64,000 bases of DNA from the NCBI GenBank assembly GCA_030762935.1, contig CM060900.1:386532132-386596131 (forward strand). The letters are read 5' to 3'. This document shows positions 57,170 through 64,000 of the stretch, piece after piece. The position numbers and the translations under genes were made by a program. This stretch comes from Hymenopus coronatus. Lineage: Eukaryota; Arthropoda; Insecta; Mantodea; Hymenopodidae. Positions within the stretch are counted from its first letter, which is position 1, and every line of letters starts with the position of its first letter. A model generated the notes under the pieces. That model was not told the origin of the DNA, did no database searches, and saw only the letters and a list, made by a program, of their open reading frames with translations.

Positions 57170-57840
57170 CGAGGGTTGTTCAAACGAAAATGTACGAAAG
57201 GGTGTAAAAACCAACCCGGCTGAAATTTTAATATGTGGGTTTGCGATAACGCAGTGCGACTTCTAGGGACCTGAATGTGACCCAGCTTAGTTGTGCGTAT
57301 AGGCCGGCGCTCGTACATGACGCGGGACAGAAGCAGGCAGCTGTGTGTTCCGTCCAATTGACGCAGCGTGCATGTGAGGACATCATGGCGGTTCACGTTG
57401 TAAAATTCGATGGTTGAGGAACAGCGAGCTGTTTCAGATTTTTCACTGAGGAAGGAGTTAAACCGGCCGATATTCATCGCCGAGTGGTGGCCCTATACAG
57501 GAAAGATGAGTGTCCGACAAATCAATGAGAAAGTGGAGTGTCCATTTTCTGGTCAAGTTCAAATGGGAGCAGCTGGAGCATCCGCCCAGTATCCTGCGAC
57601 TTCCATCTGTTTTGTCCGCTAAAAAACGGCTAAACGGGAAGCGCTTCAACTCGGACGGCGAACTGAGCAACACAGTGGAGGACTGGCTCTTGTCACAGCC
57701 ACAGGAATTCTGGGAACAGGGAATTCTTGGGCTCGTGGAACAGTGGGATAGTTGTGCTCAAGCCTCTGTTGATTACTTTTGAATAAACACTTCAATTACA
57801 CCCATAGTATCGTTTCGACCTTTTCCTATAACACCCCTTG
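57170..57840 (+). mobile_element. Internally deleted mariner element
   Basis: Tc1/mariner, plus strand. Ends CGAGGGTTGTTCAAACG and complement CAAGGGGTGTTATAGG are imperfect TIRs; the right end is followed by TA. The N-terminal HTH part is readable around 57404-57535 (VEEQRAV, then SVRQINEKVE). The frame then joins KFKWEQLEHPP (~57552-57585), so the middle, including the first two catalytic Asp residues, is deleted. CDFHLF (with what would be the third Asp) is readable at ~57598 out of frame. Then GKRFNSDGELSNTVEDWL, EQGILGLVEQWDSC and a stop at 57780-57782. About 670 bp compared with ~1.3 kb for intact mariners. Not functional. Confidence 0.85.
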
Positions 57841-59916
57841 TAGAAATTGTCTGATTGTAATTTCACACTGTATTAAATTTTAATAACATTTACTCCTTTC
57901 AATGTTCAGAGGAGCTAACGACATAACAAGGCTCATATTGAGGATATCCAATTAAACCTGATCACTGAAAAATGGTAACGGTTGCTTTTGTGAAGCTTCA
58001 AATTTCAATTTATTCAGTGACGTAAGCTATCTCGAAATACAGGAATTCTTCGCAAAAGAAATTTACTTACACTTTTTGTCCCAACACATTCGCTACAAAA
58101 TCTTATACTGTTGTTCTGCCACAGACCAAGAGTATTATGCTGCTAAAATCCTGCCGAATGAGTTATACACTACAATCAAAGTTATAGTAGTGTGTTACAT
58201 TTTGGAGCTCATTTTTCTTCTATACATTTTCCTTCACAAAGAAATGTATTTTCTTCCTCAAAGAAGCCTATACAGAACCTTTACGATAGATTGTAGAGGC
58301 GTGTTTCAAATTGAATTCACCACCATGTGCAACAGAAAACTCGGGATTGCATGTGCTACATCGCGTCTACAGTTATTTAATTTCAGTAATATGTGTTTTG
58401 TTGTGAATGCTATGAATTAAACGATCTGTAGCTCTCCGCTCCCATGATTGCTATATACAAATCCCTTAGTGCTACTGCGACACTAGCCCCGCCGCTTCTA
58501 CGAGAGCTCCATACTATTATTGGATAGTCGCTCAGCTATCGGTTATTCGATTATTACCCAAGTATTCAGTTTGCATTCGTTTTAAGATGTTGTTGTAATA
58601 TTGGTTGCTTGGCAGTCATAGTCATCAGCTTTCAAGTCACTTTTATCGGTGAACCAATGCAGATATGATCCAAGCTCCATTCCAGAGTGTATTTTATTTG
58701 TATATTTAACAGTTTAGACAAGTATTCATAAAGATTACAGTAAAGAGTGTTACATATCAACTGCCAAGCAATAAATATAAATATGCAGTTGATCTATTAG
58801 GGCATAGAGTTTGTTCTAAACATGATTATTTGTATTGGTAATACTACCGGATAGGTCACCATTTTGTGGCGGGAGGTGGAGATTGTTATACTTCTCATTA
58901 AAATCCAAAATGTTAATTTTAAACATTAATAGCAGCTCTTTTCTGTAAAACAGAAGTTAAAGTTGTAGTAATGTTGCTGCTTTATGTTTTCGAAATTAAC
59001 AATCAGAAAAACTATTCTAGGCCGCCATTTGTTTCTGTCTGAACATTGAGAAGCACATGCTCACTTCGAGCTTAATGTTTCATTCTATTCAACCCAAAAT
59101 ATTATTTAGCCAAGTTTAGGAATGAGCACTGCAAATACAGAATAATAGCACTGTATACTAAACCTAGCTCTCCCCATTTTGTGAGGGAATAATTTTTGGC
59201 TGATCACCTTATATAAAACGGATACGAAGTAATATTACAATATAACCTGTATAACATTAACTTCAGCTTACGGAACCATAACCGGTCATAATTCTAAAAC
59301 AAGTAGCTAACTTTAAAAGGAGAAATATAATTCTGTCCATAGCTTTATTTAAAAACATAGAGTTCCATTTTAGAGTTATATCTGCTACTCTGATTGTGAT
59401 ACGACATGCTTTCTCAATCCGATATTCATAGAATCAATTACCGCATTTCATTAATTTATTAAACTTTTCCCAATGTCAGTTGGCAATAAACGATAAAGTA
59501 AAACAAACAGAACATAATTATAACAATAATGTACCACATAATTGAAAACGTATGTAGCGCAAAATCAAAATAGTAGATAATTAGAAAGTAAGACAAACAA
59601 AACGTTTAACAATAAGATCTACAACATAAGGTTTATACTAGAGAATAAAAGTGCAAGAAATAATGTGTTCTGATATTGCAAAATAATGTGCACTAAACTT
59701 TTTTTTTACATTACTCGAAGGCTAGAACGCCTATTATATCCTCGTTTAAATCAGAATAAAAACTGCTTACTTTAGTAACTAATGTATGTCACTTGTTTAC
59801 GCAGTTTGCGAAAATAATAGCTTTTAAATCTCAATGAAAAGATGAATAAGTCGATAACAATTTCTCAGTATCGTAATACACTCGTGGGGTCCGAAGTGGG
59901 CTTGCAGCTCTTAGGT
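57841..59916. other. Long stretch without a recognised gene
   Basis: AT-rich. The 114-codon ORF at 58076-58420 is AT-biased with no domain. Nothing else supported. Confidence 0.55.
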
Positions 59917-60187
59917 GTCCTCCGTAGTCTGTGAGTAACATGCTAGCCTCTGGTTTGCCAGATCGCGGGTTCAAACCCGGTGGAGGGCGATGTTTTTTTT
60001 TTTTTCGTGCGTAAAAATCCTAACATGGCTTCCTTCGGTAGGGAACTAAAGCTTTTGGTCCCGTGTCGTAGATTTACGGCACGCCTGATAAAGAGGTCTC
60101 TGAGCAGAATTACCCGGTCTTTTACACCCAGTATAGAATGGGATGCTGAGAACCACAGAAGTTAAAGAGCGTCCACAAATAAAACAA
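59917..60187 (+). mobile_element. SINE family A, short subfamily
   Basis: GTCCTCCGTAGTCTGTGAG, box B GCGGGTTCAAACCCGGTGG (59965-59983), T13 run, GGCTTCCTTCGGTAGGGAAC, TCCCGTGTCGTAGATTTACG, then GGGATGCTGAGAACCACAG and GAGCGTCCACAAATAAAA. It lacks the AAAAGAACCTCAAG part, an internal deletion of ~20 bp. Confidence 0.95.
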
Positions 60188-61099
60188 TGTATTTATATTC
60201 CGGCCCTCCTAGCAGATCCCAACCGAATTCTTTAGTGTTACTGTACATACTGCACCAGTATGCCCGTCGTGAATGTGTAAGGCTTACCTTTCGATATAAA
60301 AGGTGTTCGAAATTATGTCTCTCTGCAGTCATCAACGTCTGTTATCTGCTGAAAACAATATTGAATGTTTAGCTTTTTCTGGAATGGAAATATTGAAAAC
60401 GCACGTTGGCTTCTAACGTAGGATGTAGTACTGCCTGAACATTATATTTAACCATACACCACAGATAAGAATCTCATGAGTTTGTACACATGGAGAGTGA
60501 AGACCAATGAATAAAACATTCTGGGAAAAAAATCCTTACAGCTAAATATACTAATTTTATTGTATTTCGCTTCGGGACAGCTGATATGTGCTATATTTCT
60601 TCCTCAGATATTATTCTTTGTTGGTATCACAAGATAATTTCTCAAATCTGGTATAAATTCAAGATAACAGTCAACATATGAAAATCTTAACACAATAAAG
60701 ATGCTCTGTTATGTGGTACAGCCCATGATAGCTACTCAGAAAAAAAAAGAAAAAAAAAAGAAAAAGCAATTAACAGTGACTTCAGATAACGTTATTCCTA
60801 ATATGTACTATTCGAACAATATACATTGAAGTGCAAATGTCGTTAGCATCCGTAAGTGCATGAGCTAGACTACCACAGAGGGAGTTCATTGAATCCTATG
60901 TCTGTGTGTCTCACGCGACTGCCAATAACGTGTCTTTCACAAAGAGTATACACTAGGGTATAAATAGTATGATATAGTGCATATACAAGCTTTTGCAACA
61001 GCAATGTAAGCAAAAGCATAGGTAACGTAAATTGCATGGAGCAGAGATATGTAATATAGCATGCAAATAAAACAAACACATAAAAACTATGAAGAAACG
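60188..61099. other. No recognised feature
   Basis: AT-rich, with an A/G-rich run at 60739-60766. No supported gene. Confidence 0.5.
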
Positions 61100-61490
61100 A
61101 GCACTGTGCACATTACTTGTAATTTAAATTCGAATGTTATAGCAAATGAGAATACTGGTTGCTTCTAAAACACACATTATGCATCACTTCGATTATGGTT
61201 TAAACATACTCTGATCAGAACGCAACAGATTCCTCAAATCGAATAACAACAGAACTACTGGGTCATAACTCACAATTGAATTGCATTGGTCACTGTCCAC
61301 TGCCAACTGTCGACTTGACTGAACTGTACCGTTCAACAGAGTGCTAGGCAGCCGCTTATTTAGCCTCCGAATATATAGTATGACGTTCTCGAAATCAAGG
61401 GTACTAGAATCTGAAGGGAAAAAATCGTTTGGAGCAGTAATTATCCAAATTGGAGGAAGCGGCATATAATGCGTTTGTTGCATTGACCAT
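61100..61490 (-). mobile_element. Possible gypsy 3' LTR
   Basis: Lies directly downstream (minus strand) of the gypsy integrase remnant. It includes ACTATATATTCGG as a TATA-like box (~61368-61380) and CAGTCAAGTCGACAGTTGG downstream. No second LTR is present for comparison, so the boundaries are a guess. Confidence 0.3.
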
Positions 61491-61600
61491 GCTTTAAAGG
61501 GCCGGTTGCCCTAACCAAAGGCCTCGTAAGCGGGTCGAGATACACTCGCCCCGGCGACGCATACATAGCTTCGCGCTACAGTCAAACTGCTCCCTCATCA

Positions 61601-61860
61601 GGGCCGGTCGTCCCTACTAGTGCCATAGCGGGCTAGAAGAGCTGGGACAGGTATACAGCCAGTATTTTTCCTCGGGACAGTCTCTGGTTCCGGTAGACTA
61701 CATCATCGATCCCCTTCACCACGTGGTACAGACGTTTCCATAGATGTTGAAGCTTGGGCAACACTCCTTGTAGGATCACCTGCTGGCCTGTCGGGCGTAA
61801 CTGGTTCTTCATCCAGTTGCTCGCTACCTGGAAGTATTGCGGGGCAATTTCACAACCACT
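61601..61860 (-). mobile_element. Ty3/gypsy integrase C-terminal remnant
   Basis: The minus-strand frame at 61633-61734 contains VVKGIDDVVYRNQRLSRGK then ILAVYLSQLF. This matches the end of insect Ty3/gypsy integrases (PY.VVKRLNDVVYRIQR..R.KM.VVH.DRL). LPKLQHLWKRLY precedes it, and a GTSRDDRP-stop string follows in another frame, which is typical of the extreme C-terminus. Several stops are present; the catalytic DDE core is upstream and not recognisable. Inactive. Confidence 0.75.
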
Positions 61861-63650
61861 TTGCTTTTTGGGCGTACAGCTGCATCCTCCATCAGAATCA
61901 CCATGAAAAAATACCTCTTTTTAATTCATTCACCCCTGTCCTCGGATAGGTAAGTGAATATGTCACATCATTTTCTATGCACTTTCAGTCAAAAGTTTTC
62001 TATTACCTCGAACAGATGGTGGATAAATACATTCATTTGCTGTCCACAAACGTTTTCACCTATTAATTCACTTTAGCAACGTTGTTGATATGATTTTATT
62101 TTAAACATAAATTGATATATTATTTTGTAACAAAATAACACTAATCTCACCCAATACTAATATAGCTTCCTCGTCAGAGGCAACTTCAAACAATTGTATT
62201 TACTTTTCAGTTTTGCGTGACGCTCCTAACCATTTGACTGGAAAAGGCTCTCTGCGATTACTTCGCTTTCCACTTCCATAAAGGTGAATTTAGAATCCCG
62301 CCGACATCCAGCTTCACTGCAATGCCATTTTCGAGCTCAGATTCGAGGAAGCCATCACCTCGGGCGTCATTTGAATGAACTAGAAAATGTATGGGGTAAA
62401 ACGAAATAAAAGGGGGAAGAAAACCATTACGATTTAGTGTCTGAATAAAGGAAAGCGGCACGAAAATTTAGACATTCGTTCAAGGCTTCTGTTATATTTT
62501 CCATCACTAAGTTAGTAAAAGCTGCGTTCCATTTGCGTTTATCGATTTTAAAAGCTAATGGAAATTACAGCAGAAATTACTTTGTGACCAGAATAAGGGA
62601 GCATTTATACAGCACAAAGCGGCGATTTTTTTCTTAACTACATGTTTTATTTTTGACTTCAGGTTTTTAACAGCTTATTATTCGTTATCAGTTTGAAACA
62701 CATTCACACTTGAATTCTCGGTGAAGGCGGGAATATTTTTCATTTCGCTTACTGGAAATTGAATCAGGACCTCCAGATTAAGAAATGCAGTATGCTGACC
62801 ACAGGATTTTAAAGGCGTTTCTGATTTCTATTTATTTTCCGTTCGAAAGTGTTACTTTTAATGTTCGTGTTATTATGATTATGCTTTACATCTGTCACAG
62901 AGCATGTGAGCTGTATTTTAAGTCTTTAGTTAACATTATTTTTGCCTGTAATATCAAATAATGCAGTAACTCAGAGTCGTTCTCGTCTTTACGTATTTCC
63001 AAACATATTCATAGATGTGTAACCATGAACGATGTCTCTTTTTTATTAGCATGAAGTGTATAGGAATTGCATGAGGTATATAAATGTCAAAACTTTACTC
63101 ACGTTGATAGTGAGTAGGCTGTTAACATTATAGTGCATCCACATTCTATGGGAAAATGAATAGAAGAAAATCCATAAACTTAATTGTGTACTATTTGTGT
63201 TTCCTGTTTTATTCTGATATGTACTTTGGAGCATAGCTTTTCCCACATAGGCGAACAGTAACTGGTATAACTATGTTGGCCGGTATTGGAGATTGCTGGA
63301 GGTGTATACAGTGAGAACTCTCCGCACCCATTAAGAAACCGACCGCATTAAGCACCACTCTTGTAGGAACCTTTTAAAAACTTATATAATCAATGCATTT
63401 TTTACCTATATTTAGAGACCACCCCTCTCTCCGACCAGCGTTCATTGGTGAGCTATTTTCTTGATTTACCAAACACCACCCTTTTATTTTATGTAATTGA
63501 AAGTCGTCTTTCGAGGTGCCAATAAGAGTCGTAGTACGCCTATCAGAAATACACATCGATGTAGATCATTGTTTTCTCTCACCATTTCCATATCTGTGAA
63601 TTATCTTAATGGCAATTATTACCTGAGTAGGAATACAATTTAGCCACGTT
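61861..63650. other. No recognised gene
   Basis: AT-rich. Short ORFs (62258-62461, 63046-63246, 63374-63556) have no domain. Further upstream gypsy coding was not recognisable here. Confidence 0.5.
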
Positions 63651-64000
63651 GATTCTCTCTCTTTACGACATAAATCGACCCTTTTCTCTTCTAAGTTGAA
63701 CAGAATTAGGACGGGAGGGTTACTGTATTATGAACCCATCAAATGCATAACTAAACATTGGTTTACTGCAAGGGGTGACTTTTGACAGAAGGATATGGCT
63801 ATGAAGCGACTTGTGTGTGAGAAAGAAAATTAATATATTTATTCAGCCTTTTCGCTCTCTCTCTCTCTCTCTCTCTCTCTACCACACAAAAAGTGTTATT
63901 CTAGGAAATGAAACCAGACTTCTCTCTCTTTACGACACAAATCGGCCCTTTTCTCTTCTAAGTTGAACAGAATTAGGACGGGAGGTTACCGTATTAAGAA
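63651..64000. repeat. Direct repeat, period ~267 bp, cut by the window end
   Basis: CTTTACGACATAAATCG at 63661 recurs as CTTTACGACACAAATCG at 63928, and the following ~75 bp (TTTTCTCTTCTAAGTTGAAC; GGACGGGAGG) is nearly identical to the window end. A (CT)n tract at 63854-63880 lies within the unit. It is either a tandem satellite-like repeat continuing to the right or a local duplication. Confidence 0.85.

Noticed and set aside
1..64000. CRISPR arrays, bacterial operons or a novel multi-gene system
   Set aside because: The window has eukaryotic repeat structure, no regularly spaced direct repeats with unique spacers, and no cluster of intact ORFs.

Overview
This window looks like gene-poor, repeat-rich nuclear DNA of an arthropod, most likely an insect with a large genome. 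It is AT-rich and no long ORF is convincing: the longest ORF is about 154 codons. Almost everything recognisable is a transposable element or simple repeat. The mix is tRNA-headed SINEs in at least eight families, Jockey-like LINE pieces, a Penelope-like element with a GIY-YIG domain, a Ty3/gypsy remnant, and mariner, piggyBac and hAT DNA transposons. That mix is typical of insects. I cannot name the species. I found no rRNA, no convincing functional tRNA gene, no CRISPR array and no complete protein-coding gene.

Layout. 1-9 kb: a long-tailed SINE (275-676), a heat-shock-element cluster in a possible solo LTR (3.05-3.54 kb), two SINEs (4.1-4.7 kb), a CTT/ATT microsatellite (6.6 kb) and a SINE with target-site duplications (7.5-7.8 kb). 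9-16 kb: three SINEs, a foldback element (10.45-10.76 kb) and a small tandem duplication (13.05-13.25 kb). 16-20.6 kb: mostly unannotated, with weak exon-like stretches. 20.6-21.9 kb: the Penelope-like element in a head-to-head inverted arrangement. 22-29.3 kb: SINEs, a ~745 bp (CTA)n array seeded at a SINE tail, a possible terminal exon and a non-autonomous hAT element with perfect 8-bp TSDs. 29-34.3 kb: largely empty, then two GC-richer SINEs and a LINE reverse-transcriptase tail. 37.5-41 kb: a SINE, a decayed Jockey-like LINE on the minus strand interrupted by another SINE and by an (AAT)n run, then a LINE 3' end and two SINEs. 44-49 kb: SINEs, a LINE C-terminus and a pair of SINEs in inverted orientation. 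50-53 kb: a decayed piggyBac transposase lying between two inverted copies of a further terminal sequence, then a LINE RT fragment. 56-58 kb: a LINE 3' end, a SINE and an internally deleted mariner. 60-62 kb: a SINE and the 3' end of a gypsy pol gene. 63.65-64 kb: the start of a ~267-bp tandem repeat cut by the window edge.

Nothing here looks like a coordinated gene system. The useful content is transposon biology: inverted Penelope and SINE dimers, microsatellite birth at SINE tails, a shared 3'-terminal motif across SINE families, a heat-shock-element-bearing putative LTR, and nested DNA transposons. Candidate exons are listed at low confidence because splice sites cannot be confirmed from sequence alone.
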